A stretch of DNA of 60,405 nt from Micavibrio sp964400125 (GTDB lineage Bacteria > Pseudomonadota > Alphaproteobacteria > Micavibrionales > Micavibrionaceae): the NCBI GenBank assembly GCA_964400125.1, contig CAYNSR010000015.1:1-60405 (forward strand), read 5' to 3'. The position numbers and the translations under genes were made by a program. Shown in pieces: positions 8,034 through 16,604 of the stretch. A model generated the notes under the pieces. That model saw nothing but the letters and a program-made list of their open reading frames with translations. It did no database searches and was not told the origin of the DNA. Numbering within the stretch: position 1 is the stretch's first letter; every line of letters begins with the position of its first letter.

Positions 8034-8689
8034 TAATCTGTGTCCCGTGGTTCTGTAGAAGCCATACTCCAGGCAAGCTCAAACATTTTGCGCTGCGCTA
8101 AAGTAACGGCCGGACTATCAACGACTGTAACAACGACATCGTTTTCTAAAAATTCAATGAAAGCTGATTTGTCACCATAGAGATATAGAGAAACGTCAGC
8201 AAACTTGTCTTCTGAAATCCAACGATATTCCGTATATGCAGAAGATGAAACATATGAGTCTGTATCTTTCAGCAGAGCCCGAACAGCCCTGTTTTTCAGT
8301 TTCGCCATTCTGTTCATATGAATAGAATCATATGCGCCAAGCCATTTCTCAAACAGATGCTCCTCTACGTTGGCCACGCAGAAATCAGGATACTCCGTAT
8401 TGTGCGCTGTTTCATAAACATCATCAAAGAATGAGCAAAAGCCATTGCGCCCTCTGTATGTATAAATTCTGCTTTTTCGGGGGCGGACTCCACCGTCTTC
8501 CATCAATTCTATCCCAGCCCTCTCAAAAGCATTTGCGATTGCTGAAATAGCTTCTATAGACCCTGCTGACTTCCCATTCTCAATTGCCGAAACCTGGCTT
8601 GCCCCAATGCCCGATTTTTCTGCCAAATGGCCAACTGTCCAGTCTAATAAACCACGTGCTGCACGAATTTGATTGGCTTGAATTAACAT
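8033..8689 (-). CDS. XRE-family regulator with C-terminal sensor-like domain
   Basis: Residues 5-60 form a helix-turn-helix of the lambda Cro/XRE type (RAARGLLDWTVGHLAEKSG, SQVSAIENGK). The remaining 150 residues carry a conserved-looking domain (SSAYTEYRWISEDKFADVSLYLYGDKSAFIEF, shown here only as its first part SSAYTEYRWISEDKF) seen downstream of HTH in other regulators and resembling phospholipase-D-like or TrmB C-terminal sensor domains. It is coupled to the methyltransferase gene through a TAATG overlap. It probably autoregulates the pair from the AT-rich region 8690-8840. Confidence 0.75.
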   Translation of the reverse strand: MLIQANQIRAARGLLDWTVGHLAEKSGIGASQVSAIENGKSAGSIEAISAIANAFERAGIELMEDGGVRPRKSRIYTYRGRNGFCSFFDDVYETAHNTEYPDFCVANVEEHLFEKWLGAYDSIHMNRMAKLKNRAVRALLKDTDSYVSSSAYTEYRWISEDKFADVSLYLYGDKSAFIEFLENDVVVTVVDSPAVTLAQRKMFELAWSMASTEPRDTD

Positions 8690-8848
8690 AACTTATTTTT
8701 TCCTGAAATATAGGTTCGCATTTTCTCTAGTATTGCAGGAATGCAATTAAATTTCCATTTAAATCGTATTTTTTGTTGAAATTAGTTTCCAGAACGGATA
8801 TTCTACGATTATATCAAATATTATCCGATTGTGTGTGGAGAGACAATC

Positions 8849-8959
8849 ATGACCGAAACTGAACTTCTGCTTGTTTTGATAGTTTTCTTGGCTTCTACGG
8901 TGCTTGGATACCTTAATGCGGCAAGAAATAGTGCCGCAGCTGCCCGCAATAAGGGCTGA
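8849..8959 (+). CDS. 36-residue single-pass membrane peptide
   Basis: ATG at 8849 follows GGAG eight bases upstream and opens a 36-codon frame ending TGA. The product starts MTETELLLVLIVFLAST and contains one hydrophobic helix (residues 6-22), then a small, positively charged, alanine-rich tail ending AARNKG. It is divergent from the XRE gene and upstream of a hairpin-rich stretch. Its size and topology resemble type I toxin peptides or small membrane regulators, but nothing identifies it further. Confidence 0.5.
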   Translation: MTETELLLVLIVFLASTVLGYLNAARNSAAAARNKG

Positions 8960-8998
8960 TGACGGTTCAAGTAACAAAGTTAATCAATTAACAAATAA

Positions 8999-9097
8999 TC
9001 TCACCCCCACAGTGAGACTGCTCCCGGGCCGCGTTCTTACTGTTCAGCGGAACCCCACTTCGCGCCTGACATTCAGGTGAGAATGTGCGTCCGGGAG
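8999..9097. other. Hairpin-rich intergenic element
   Basis: Three stems are visible. TCTCAC/GTGAGA (8999-9004 with 9012-9017) forms a small hairpin. CTCCCGG (9021-9027) pairs with CCGGGAG (9091-9097) and encloses CCTGA/TCAGG (9065-9069 with 9073-9077). This could be the leader of the XRE gene at 9150, the 3' structure of the 36-residue gene, or a small RNA. There is no U-tract to call it a terminator. Confidence 0.35.
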
Positions 9098-9149
9098 TTT
9101 CTGTGTGACCTGATGAGATAAGAGAATTGGAGAAAACGGTGTAACTATC

Positions 9150-9524
9150 ATGTCGAATAACAATAAACAACGCAGTACCAATAAGTTGGATTTAGAGCTG
9201 GGCTTTAAAATTAGGCAGATACGGCAAAGAAGGGAAATGTCCCTTAACGAGGTGGCTGGTCGCATTGGTGTATCCAGCCAGCAACTAAGGAAGTATGAAC
9301 TTGGGAGAAACAGAATTAGCGCACAACGTCTGGGGCAAATTGCAGACATTCTCGGCGTTACTGCGGCTGAGCTGATAGAAATTAATCTGCCATCAAATTC
9401 AAATACGCCTTTAAATATAGATAAAGAAGCCGTACGCATCTGGATGAGCATTAAAAACCCGCACCATAAAGACACCATTCTTGCCATCATGAAGATGGCA
9501 ATCGAAAATACTCCAATAAAATAA
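9150..9524 (+). CDS. XRE-family transcriptional regulator
   Basis: The 124-residue protein has a textbook XRE helix-turn-helix at residues 15-75 (GFKIRQIRQRREMSLNEVA, SSQQLRKYELGRN, LGQIADILGVTAAELIEI). A short C-terminal tail follows (VRIWMSIKNPHHKDTILAIM), as in many alphaproteobacterial plasmid and phage repressors. It lies directly upstream of virB2 in the same direction and is a candidate controller of the transfer operon. The start has only a weak ribosome site. Confidence 0.85.
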   Translation: MSNNNKQRSTNKLDLELGFKIRQIRQRREMSLNEVAGRIGVSSQQLRKYELGRNRISAQRLGQIADILGVTAAELIEINLPSNSNTPLNIDKEAVRIWMSIKNPHHKDTILAIMKMAIENTPIK

Positions 9525-9677
9525 CCTGCGGGTAACAAAGCAGAGGAGCAATCGACACCAGAGGTTTTATAATTCGTTCCCTTTCAAGATTGCTATTGAA
9601 AGAATGAAACGACATCAGCTTATATCTCATCACTCCGATAAAAAATATTGAAAAATCGCACAGTGATGAGGACCAGG

Positions 9678-9977
9678 ATGCAAGAAAAAACTCTGTTAAA
9701 AATTACCCTTCTGGCCACGCTGACATTAGTTCTCCTGGCCCCCAGCGAGGCCTCTGCGCAAGTACTTTTCGATTCAGGAACAAATTTTCTAACCTCATTG
9801 CAAACCCTTCTAACATCCACATGGGCTCGGATCATAGCGATCATCGCCGTTGTTTTCCTTGGGTTTGCCTGGATGTTTGGCCGCATTTCCATGCAGCTGG
9901 CCCTGTCCGTTATTGGCGGAATTATATTGGTTTTTGGCGCACCCGCCATCGTGGACAGTATCTCAGGATCGTTGTGA
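9678..9977 (+). CDS. virB2: VirB2-like type IV secretion pilin
   Basis: The 99-residue precursor has a signal peptide ending APSEASAQ and a mature part with two hydrophobic helices (IIAIIAVVFLGFAWMFG and LSVIGGIILVFGAPAIV), the standard TrbC/VirB2 pattern. It forms the conjugative pilus. I chose the ATG at 9678 because GAGG lies at a good distance upstream; an ATG at 9666 and a TTG at 9648 are in frame. It is the first gene of the long vir operon. Confidence 0.9.
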   Translation: MQEKTLLKITLLATLTLVLLAPSEASAQVLFDSGTNFLTSLQTLLTSTWARIIAIIAVVFLGFAWMFGRISMQLALSVIGGIILVFGAPAIVDSISGSL

Positions 9978-9980
9978 CAG

Positions 9981-10286
9981 ATGGCAGAAGAGCGGATTGA
10001 AATTGACCCTCTATTCATTGGCATGACACGCCCGCCTGTAGCGATGGGCGTACCAATGGAATTTTTTGGGATCAATTTCATTATCTTCGGCATCGGAATG
10101 ATCTTGTTTATGTCGCTATCAGGAAAGATAGCCTTTTTTGCCTGCATTACGCTCCCACTTCATGCGGCCGGACATATCGCCACTGAAAAAGATCCACACT
10201 GGATGCGAGTCTGGCTGACAAAATTAAATAAATGTGCGCCCACAAGAAATAAGAGCTTTTGGAAAAGCAATAGCTATAAGCCATAG
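9981..10286 (+). CDS. virB3: VirB3-like inner-membrane protein
   Basis: The 101-residue protein has the VirB3/TrbD signature: an N-terminal segment with DPLFIGMTRPPVAMGVP, two closely spaced hydrophobic helices (INFIIFGIGMILFMSL and KIAFFACITLPLHA) and a short charged tail ending near HWMRVWLTKL. It works with VirB4 and VirB6 in the inner-membrane complex. It starts three bases after virB2 and ends eight bases before virB4. Confidence 0.9.
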   Translation: MAEERIEIDPLFIGMTRPPVAMGVPMEFFGINFIIFGIGMILFMSLSGKIAFFACITLPLHAAGHIATEKDPHWMRVWLTKLNKCAPTRNKSFWKSNSYKP

Positions 10287-10293
10287 GTCATAA

Positions 10294-12702
10294 ATGCTCG
10301 TTACCGCAAAGAAAGATAACACAATTTTCAGCAAAGAGGCCTTGGCAGAGGCCTCTATTGGCCAATTCATTCCATATACGCGCTTGATCGATGAGGAAAC
10401 CATCAAAACAAAAGAAGGTTTCTTTCTGAAAATCATCAAAATTGAAGGGATGCCCTTCGAAACTGCCGATGAAATAGATATCAACCAGAGAAAAAACGTC
10501 CGCGCCACTCTGCTCCGCGGCCTCTCAAACAGCCGTTTTGCACTTTATCACCATATTATCCGCCGCGAAGAAAACAGTGAGCAAGACGGATACTTCGAAA
10601 ACGATTTCTGCCGTGAACTCGATCATGCTTATCAGGAACGGCTTGCCGGCAAGCGCATGTTCGTCAATGAGCAATATATCACTATTGTCCGCAGACCTGC
10701 ACAGGGTGCTTTCGGCCTTATGGCTGATCTTGGCCGGACCTTGTTCACCCGCATCGATCATCAGATCCAGCAGAATCAGGAAGTCGAAGATATAAAGGCA
10801 CTGAATGAGGCCGCAGGGCATATTATGACGACCCTTTCTCCCTATCGACCTCTGATTTTGGGTTTCAAGAAAATCGATCAAGAAATTTTTGCAGAAAACC
10901 TGTCATTCCTCTCCTATCTGGTAAATTGGGAGAAAACGGAAATCCGCCCTCCGCGCATGGGGATTGCAGATTATCTGCCCGCTAAGCGTATTTCCTTCGG
11001 GAAAGAGGCCTTTGAAGTGCGCGGCAGCGCGCCCGGTGATGTGAAGCTCGGCGCCATCCTCTCCTTAAAAGAATATGCGGACGGCACCGGGCCGGGAATG
11101 CTCGATAGCCTGCTGCGCCTACCGCATGAATTCATCCTGACGCAATCGTTCGGTTTTGTCGATCGACAGGCTTCCCTCAACGCAATGCGTGATACCAAGA
11201 GAAAACTGATCGCCGGCGAACAGGGCGCAACCTCGCTCGAAGAGGATCTGGATGAGGCCATAGACGACCTAGCATCCGGCCGTTCAACCTTCGGCGAACA
11301 TCACCTGACGATCACGGCCATCGGTAGGAATACGGCAGCCCTCGATGCCGTGATCAGCGATTGCGTCAGCGCCCTTGTGAATCTCGGCATTGTCAGTACA
11401 CGCGAAGATATCAATCTGGAACCGGCTTATTGGGCGCAGCTTCCGGGGAATTTCAGCTTTATCGCCCGCCGATCTCTGATCTCCAACGCCAATTTCGCAG
11501 GGTTCGCCAGCCTGCACAATTTTCCAGCCGGAAAAGTCCTTGGCAATCATTGGGGGCCGGCGATCACGCGCCTTGAAACCACATCGGGAACACCCTATTG
11601 GTTCAATTTCCATGAGCGTGACGTTGGCAATTTCACGGTAATCGGGCCTACCGGCTTCGGTAAAACCGTCCTTTTGACTTTCTTGAACGCGCAAGCCCAA
11701 AGATTAAAACCGCGCACCATCTATTTTGACAAAGATCATGGTGCCGAAATCTATCTGCGCGCCATTGGTGGAAACTATACAACTGTCAAGCAAGGCCTGC
11801 CCACGGGTCTGAATCCGCTGCAGCTCCCCGACACACCAGAAAACAGGGCTTTTATCCGGGATTGGATCAGGCTGCTTATCACGCTTGATAACGGTACCCC
11901 TGTTTCCCCGCAGGATTTGGATATTATCGCCGATGCGGTCAATGCCAGCTTCGAGGAATCGCAGCATCACCGCCGCCTGCGATTTTTTTCCGAACTCCTA
12001 TCCGGCCACGAAATCAGTCACGGATCTTCTCTGGCGGCAAGAATGGCAAAGTGGCATAGTGGCGGTGAACGCGCCTGGCTGTTCGATAATGAACAAGACA
12101 CCTTGGCCCTCGATAACCGGAATATCGGCTTTGACCTCACCTCCATCTTGGACGACCCAATCAGCCGGACACCATGGCTCATGTATGTTTTCCATAGGGT
12201 TCAGGAGATTCTGGACGGCCAGAAAGTCATTATCATGCTGGATGAAGGGTGGAAGCTGCTTGATGATCCAGCCTTCTCCGCCCGCATCAAGGACTGGATG
12301 AAAACTATCCGGAAACAGAACGGGATTATCGGTTTCGCCACGCAATCCGTCCGCGACGCGCTCCGCAGCAGCGTTGGCGATGCCATTATCGAACAATCGC
12401 CCACACAGATTTTTCTTCCCAACCCACGCGCGGATGAAAACGACTATTGCAAAGGCTTCGGTCTCTCAAAGCACGAGCTGAAAATCATCCGCAAGCTCCG
12501 GCCAGAATCCCGCAATTTCCTGCTTCGGCATGGGACGGATTCCGTGATCGCCCGCCTCGACCTTACCGGCCTTGATGATTTTATTGCCGTCCTGTCAGGC
12601 CGGACGCAAACCGTCCAGTACATGCACGACCTGATACACCAATACGGCCCGGCACCGGAAAACTGGCTCCCCGCTTTCATCGGAGGAAGGAACGCCCTAT
12701 GA
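10294..12702 (+). CDS. virB4: VirB4-like secretion ATPase
   Basis: This is a full-length 802-residue protein of the VirB4/CagE/TrbE family. The N-terminal CagE domain leads into the ATPase domain. Walker A is IGPTGFGKTVLL near residue 451 and Walker B is VIIMLDEGWKLL near 645, followed by the conserved FATQSVRDAL and QIFLPNPRA segments. It drives pilus assembly and substrate transfer at the inner membrane. Its end overlaps the virB5 start by four bases. Confidence 0.96.
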   Translation: MLVTAKKDNTIFSKEALAEASIGQFIPYTRLIDEETIKTKEGFFLKIIKIEGMPFETADEIDINQRKNVRATLLRGLSNSRFALYHHIIRREENSEQDGYFENDFCRELDHAYQERLAGKRMFVNEQYITIVRRPAQGAFGLMADLGRTLFTRIDHQIQQNQEVEDIKALNEAAGHIMTTLSPYRPLILGFKKIDQEIFAENLSFLSYLVNWEKTEIRPPRMGIADYLPAKRISFGKEAFEVRGSAPGDVKLGAILSLKEYADGTGPGMLDSLLRLPHEFILTQSFGFVDRQASLNAMRDTKRKLIAGEQGATSLEEDLDEAIDDLASGRSTFGEHHLTITAIGRNTAALDAVISDCVSALVNLGIVSTREDINLEPAYWAQLPGNFSFIARRSLISNANFAGFASLHNFPAGKVLGNHWGPAITRLETTSGTPYWFNFHERDVGNFTVIGPTGFGKTVLLTFLNAQAQRLKPRTIYFDKDHGAEIYLRAIGGNYTTVKQGLPTGLNPLQLPDTPENRAFIRDWIRLLITLDNGTPVSPQDLDIIADAVNASFEESQHHRRLRFFSELLSGHEISHGSSLAARMAKWHSGGERAWLFDNEQDTLALDNRNIGFDLTSILDDPISRTPWLMYVFHRVQEILDGQKVIIMLDEGWKLLDDPAFSARIKDWMKTIRKQNGIIGFATQSVRDALRSSVGDAIIEQSPTQIFLPNPRADENDYCKGFGLSKHELKIIRKLRPESRNFLLRHGTDSVIARLDLTGLDDFIAVLSGRTQTVQYMHDLIHQYGPAPENWLPAFIGGRNAL

Positions 12703-13445
12703 AACGTATCGCCCTCTCCTATCTCGTAATTTCACTATTTATATATGTATCCCCTTCGGCACACGCGCAGGGTATCCCGGTCTATGACGCCTCCAGCTTC
12801 GGCCAGATGGTCACGCAGATTGAGGCCATGTCCAAGGATTATCAAAAACAGTTGGAGCAGCTGGATCAGGCCATCAAGCAGGCCAACGCCATCACCGGTC
12901 CGCGCAACATGGGGTCGCTGAACAATTCATCCCTTGAATCCGAATTGCGCCGCTACCTGCCGACAACTTGGGAGCAAACCATGCACATGATGGGCGCGCA
13001 AGGTTTGGGAAGCGCAGGCCTCGGCACACAAAATGTCTATAATTCGTTGACCACGACATTCCAGCCCCTCCCCGGCTCTGAATTCCTGCCAAGCGACCCG
13101 ACCGGCCCGATCGCGCAAGCTCTGGACAGACGCAACAACACGACCTATGCGGCAATGGCGGCATCGGAATCCGCCTACAATAATATTTCGGTGCGCATCG
13201 ATATTTACGAAAATATGCTGGAAGAGCTGAACAATACGACGGATCTGAAAGCCTCCGTTGATCTGCAGGCCCGTATTGCCGCCGAAAATGGAATGATCCT
13301 CAACGAGCTTATCCGGCTCCAGGCCATGCAGATCCAGCAAAAGGCCGCCACCGACAACGAAACCTTAACAACCTATCGCCGTGCCATGGCTGCTCACAAA
13401 TATGATGCAGCCCAGGCGAACGATGCTTTCAAACCACAGGAGTAA
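12699..13445 (+). CDS. virB5: VirB5-like minor pilin
   Basis: The 248-residue protein has a signal peptide ending SPSAHAQ, then GIPVYDASSFGQMVTQIEAM and long amphipathic helices (KDYQKQLEQLDQAIKQANAI), matching the VirB5/TrbJ fold. It sits at the tip of the pilus in characterised systems and contributes to recipient contact. The ATG overlaps the virB4 stop (ATGA-type coupling). Confidence 0.9.
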   Translation: MKRIALSYLVISLFIYVSPSAHAQGIPVYDASSFGQMVTQIEAMSKDYQKQLEQLDQAIKQANAITGPRNMGSLNNSSLESELRRYLPTTWEQTMHMMGAQGLGSAGLGTQNVYNSLTTTFQPLPGSEFLPSDPTGPIAQALDRRNNTTYAAMAASESAYNNISVRIDIYENMLEELNNTTDLKASVDLQARIAAENGMILNELIRLQAMQIQQKAATDNETLTTYRRAMAAHKYDAAQANDAFKPQE

Positions 13446-13450
13446 TCATC

Positions 13451-13621
13451 ATGCGCTTTTTTATCCTCATCATTTCGACCCTCGCTCTTGCCGGCTGCGC
13501 CGGTGGACACCGTGATTTGAAATCGCCTTGCAGCCCCAGCGCCAGCCTGTCACAAAATCCATGTGCCCATATTCCTTTGAATGTGGCCTCTCTTGATGAT
13601 CAGAAAGGAAAAAGCTCATGA
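13451..13621 (+). CDS. Small lipoprotein, possible VirB7 equivalent
   Basis: A 56-codon frame starts at ATG 13451, five bases after virB5. The N-terminus is MRFFILIISTLALAGC, a lipoprotein signal with lipobox LAGC, so the mature protein is about 41 residues anchored at Cys16. It has two more cysteines (SPCSP and NPCAH). Its TGA overlaps the next ATG. Position and size fit VirB7, which stabilises VirB9, although in the classical order virB7 lies after virB6. Confidence 0.7.
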   Translation: MRFFILIISTLALAGCAGGHRDLKSPCSPSASLSQNPCAHIPLNVASLDDQKGKSS

Positions 13622-13998
13622 GATTAAAATCAATCGTACAGATATTTACGCTCACTGTTTTGTTAACCGGTTGCGGAGCATCAAACCCCCTGGAAAAGCA
13701 TCCACCGGAAAAAGTTGCTGAATTCATTATGCAGCACGGCAATCTGGCGATCACGCGCTGCTCTAAAATATGGGCGCACTCTGAAAGCGCCAATACGACC
13801 GTTCTGCAGGACTGCAACCGAACGGCAACACAAATCGCCAATCTTCTGAATGAAGGCGGTTTCGGACCAGACATTTCCTCCGAAAATGTGCGCCTGGCGC
13901 CGATATGGACGCACTATGAAACCCTTCTGGAAGCGCGCCGGAAAAAGGCGGACGAGGATCTTTCGAAAGTCTTTGAGTGGAGGCCAGGTAAAAAATAG
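13618..13998 (+). CDS. Lipoprotein, possible entry-exclusion (EexN-like) protein
   Basis: The 126-residue product has a lipoprotein signal (MRLKSIVQIFTLTVLLTGCG, lipobox LTGC). It then has a small helical domain with PPEKVAEFIMQHGNLAITRC and a second cysteine motif QDCNRTATQIANLL. A short lipoprotein between virB5 and virB6 with spaced cysteines of this kind is typical of EexN-type entry-exclusion proteins, which block redundant transfer into cells that already carry the plasmid. The assignment rests on position and pattern only. Confidence 0.55.
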   Translation: MRLKSIVQIFTLTVLLTGCGASNPLEKHPPEKVAEFIMQHGNLAITRCSKIWAHSESANTTVLQDCNRTATQIANLLNEGGFGPDISSENVRLAPIWTHYETLLEARRKKADEDLSKVFEWRPGKK

Positions 13999-14001
13999 AT
14001 C

Positions 14002-14970
14002 ATGGAATCCCTCATCAGCCACGTTGACAGCATCATTTTAGGCTTTGCCCAAGGATCCTTTGGAAGCCTGACCGCCACAATCCAGATATTGTGGCGGTTG
14101 ATGTTCATCATCTTTATTGCTGTCTATGGTTACAAGGTGATTATCAGTGGAAGATTCTCTGCATCCGATCTCATCTGGCATTGCTTCAAAATAATTATCC
14201 TGCTGGTCATAGCGACCGAATGGGACACGTTTTACCTGTTCGTTTATAACATGGCAACCGACCTACCCTCCGATATTGCTGGCCTGCTGATTGCCGCCGC
14301 CGCAGACAATATCGGGACAGGCGCCAATGATGAAAGTTCGGCCAACCAAGCGCTTTCGACATTTTTTGACCGCGGCATGTCCGTTTCATCAAAACTCCTA
14401 GAGGGTGCTAGATGGAGTGATTTCGGGCAATATTTGTATGCTGGCCTAGTCTGGTTTGGAACGATCGGCCTGACCGGTTATTCCACTATGCTGATCGTGC
14501 TTTCCAAGCTCGCCGTCGCCATCCTGCTAGCTGTCGGCCCGGTCTTCATTCTTTTGCTTGTTTTCATCAACACCAAAAGTCTTTTCGAGGGATGGCTAAG
14601 AACCCTTTTGAATTATGCCATTGTGCCCATATTCGTCTATGTGCTGCTGGCCCTGATCCTCATGCTGATCGAGCAACCTTTGACCATTTTGGAACAAAAC
14701 AGCAATACAAACAGTAATTTACTTTCCTACATCGGCCCCTTCCTGCTCACGGCTATCGTATCGATGCTGCTTCTATCACAAATCCTGAACATGGCCGCAT
14801 CCATCACAGGCGGCGTATCCCTATCCACGATAGGCACAGGCGCATGGGCTTCCCGCAAGATCTCCTCGCCGGTTAGACAAGCAAGCGCGTGGTCATGGAG
14901 AAAAGTCAGAAATCGCACTTCCAGAAGTGGCAAGCTCGGAACAGCTATTCAGAAGACAAATGAGATTTAA
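14002..14970 (+). CDS. virB6: VirB6-like polytopic membrane protein
   Basis: The 322-residue protein has six or more hydrophobic helices, with the central family region AVAILLAVGPVFILLLVFINTKSLF (first part AVAILLAVGPVFILL) that is diagnostic of VirB6/TrbL. It is a channel component of the inner membrane. It starts three bases after the upstream lipoprotein gene and is followed by virB8 two bases later. Confidence 0.93.
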   Translation: MESLISHVDSIILGFAQGSFGSLTATIQILWRLMFIIFIAVYGYKVIISGRFSASDLIWHCFKIIILLVIATEWDTFYLFVYNMATDLPSDIAGLLIAAAADNIGTGANDESSANQALSTFFDRGMSVSSKLLEGARWSDFGQYLYAGLVWFGTIGLTGYSTMLIVLSKLAVAILLAVGPVFILLLVFINTKSLFEGWLRTLLNYAIVPIFVYVLLALILMLIEQPLTILEQNSNTNSNLLSYIGPFLLTAIVSMLLLSQILNMAASITGGVSLSTIGTGAWASRKISSPVRQASAWSWRKVRNRTSRSGKLGTAIQKTNEI

Positions 14971-14972
14971 TA

Positions 14973-15662
14973 ATGTTTAAAAGAACCGAAAGTGCAAACT
15001 CACAGAGATATTTTAAGGATGGCGAGACCTGGGAGCGGGAGATTATCGCCAATGCTTTCCAATCCAGGAACCGGGCATGGATCCTGTCCTTTCTCTGCAT
15101 GGGCATTGCCGTTCTTTCCTTGATAACACTCCTGCTGCTTCTGCCATTGAAAACCTTTGAGCCTTATGTCGTAACGGTTGATCGGAATACCGGCTATCTG
15201 GAAGTTACTCAAGGACTGTATCAAGGAAATCTGACGCAGGATGAAGCCATAACGCAGGCCAATCTTGTAAAATATGTGTCGCTGCGGGAATCCTATAACC
15301 CCTCCATCCTGCGAGAAAATTACGATCTCGTGTCGTTAATGTCGCAAGGCGCGGCCCTGCAGGAATATCAGCAGCTCTGGAACGGTAAGAACCCTAATAA
15401 TCCTAGTATCATCCTGGGACGAAAAGCCGCGATCGACATAAAAATTCAGTCGGTTTCATTCCTGAACGACAAAACGGCATCCATCCGATTTCAGCGCGAA
15501 TTGAAGGAAAACAACCAAGCAAAGGTCAGCTATTGGACGGCGATCATCGATTACCAATACGCACAAAAGCCCATGAAAATGGCGGAACGCTTTTTGAACC
15601 CACTTGGATTTCAGGTCACAAGCTACCGTGTTAACCCCGAAGTTTTGGAGAATGTCAGATGA
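14973..15662 (+). CDS. virB8: VirB8-like bitopic channel protein
   Basis: The 229-residue protein has a short cytoplasmic N-terminus (WEREIIANAFQSRNRAW), one transmembrane helix (about residues 35-58) and a periplasmic NTF2-like domain with FEPYVVTVDRNTGYLEV, SYNPSILRENYDLVSLMS and NPLGFQVTSYRVNPE. This is the VirB8/TrbF pattern. It nucleates the channel and contacts VirB9 and VirB10. The stop overlaps the virB9 start by four bases. Confidence 0.95.
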   Translation: MFKRTESANSQRYFKDGETWEREIIANAFQSRNRAWILSFLCMGIAVLSLITLLLLLPLKTFEPYVVTVDRNTGYLEVTQGLYQGNLTQDEAITQANLVKYVSLRESYNPSILRENYDLVSLMSQGAALQEYQQLWNGKNPNNPSIILGRKAAIDIKIQSVSFLNDKTASIRFQRELKENNQAKVSYWTAIIDYQYAQKPMKMAERFLNPLGFQVTSYRVNPEVLENVR

Positions 15663-16594
15663 AAATAAGAAACTACCTCATGGCAGGGCTGATAATCCTG
15701 CCCCTCCTATGGTCCCCTGCCCTTGCAGAGCGTGCAGCAAGGCCTGGCACAGCCGATGCGCGGATCAAATCATACACCTATCATGAAAATGATGTGTACT
15801 ACCTGAAGGGCCATTACGGATTCACGATGGTTGTTGAATTTTCTCCGAAAGAAAAAGTGGAATCCATTTCTATCGGGGATTCCGAAGCATGGCAGGTTAT
15901 TCCCGGCAGTCGTAAAAACCTGATCTATATAAAGCCGCTCGAGCAAAATGCCGAAACAAATATGACAGTTTTGACATCCAAGCGGATATACACCTTTGAA
16001 CTGGCAGCAGACAAAGCTGCTTCTCCTAAAGCAAGGGATCTGACTTTCCGGGTCAAATTCCGCTACCCGGAAGAAGAAACTCTGGAATACGCCAATTTCG
16101 GCAACAAGCCCGCAGGGAAATATAATCCCCTAGACGGGGCGGACGCATCGGCATGGAATTTCGACTATTCCTATGCCGGTGATCGCGGTCTGCGCCCCAA
16201 ACGGGTTTTTGACGATGGAACATTTACATATTTTGAATTTCGCAAACCGGGGATAACCCCCGCGATTTTCGCCGTCGATGATCAGGGCAATGAAAGTCTT
16301 GTGAACTTCAATGTCGAAGGCTCCTACATGATCGTAAATTCCACCGGACGGCAATTTACTCTGCGAGATGGCGATACCACTACCTGCATCTTCAATGATG
16401 GTTATCCGAAAGAAAAAGGCAAACAAGCCAAACCTACCCCACTTGTAGAGCTGCAGGAAAAGAAAATCTCTGCCACCACACCCATTCCGACCAAAAAACC
16501 GGCTGCGCTGAAAGAGGCGGCGGCGGAAAGCAGCGAAGAACCAAGCGCTTTTTCCTATTTCCGGGGGAAAGACATCATAACCTTGAACAATTAG
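15659..16594 (+). CDS. virB9: VirB9-like outer-membrane complex protein
   Basis: The 311-residue protein has a signal peptide (ending SPALA) and the two-lobed VirB9/TrbG structure. The N-terminal lobe contains YHENDVYYLKGHYGFTMV and the motif NLIYIKPLEQNAETNMTVLT; the C-terminal lobe contains FDDGTFTYFEF and VDDQGNESLVNF. A proline/lysine-rich tail beyond residue 255 is longer than usual. It forms the outer-membrane core complex with VirB10 and the lipoprotein. Confidence 0.95.
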   Translation: MKIRNYLMAGLIILPLLWSPALAERAARPGTADARIKSYTYHENDVYYLKGHYGFTMVVEFSPKEKVESISIGDSEAWQVIPGSRKNLIYIKPLEQNAETNMTVLTSKRIYTFELAADKAASPKARDLTFRVKFRYPEEETLEYANFGNKPAGKYNPLDGADASAWNFDYSYAGDRGLRPKRVFDDGTFTYFEFRKPGITPAIFAVDDQGNESLVNFNVEGSYMIVNSTGRQFTLRDGDTTTCIFNDGYPKEKGKQAKPTPLVELQEKKISATTPIPTKKPAALKEAAAESSEEPSAFSYFRGKDIITLNN

Positions 16595-16604
16595 GTGATC
16601 TGTC

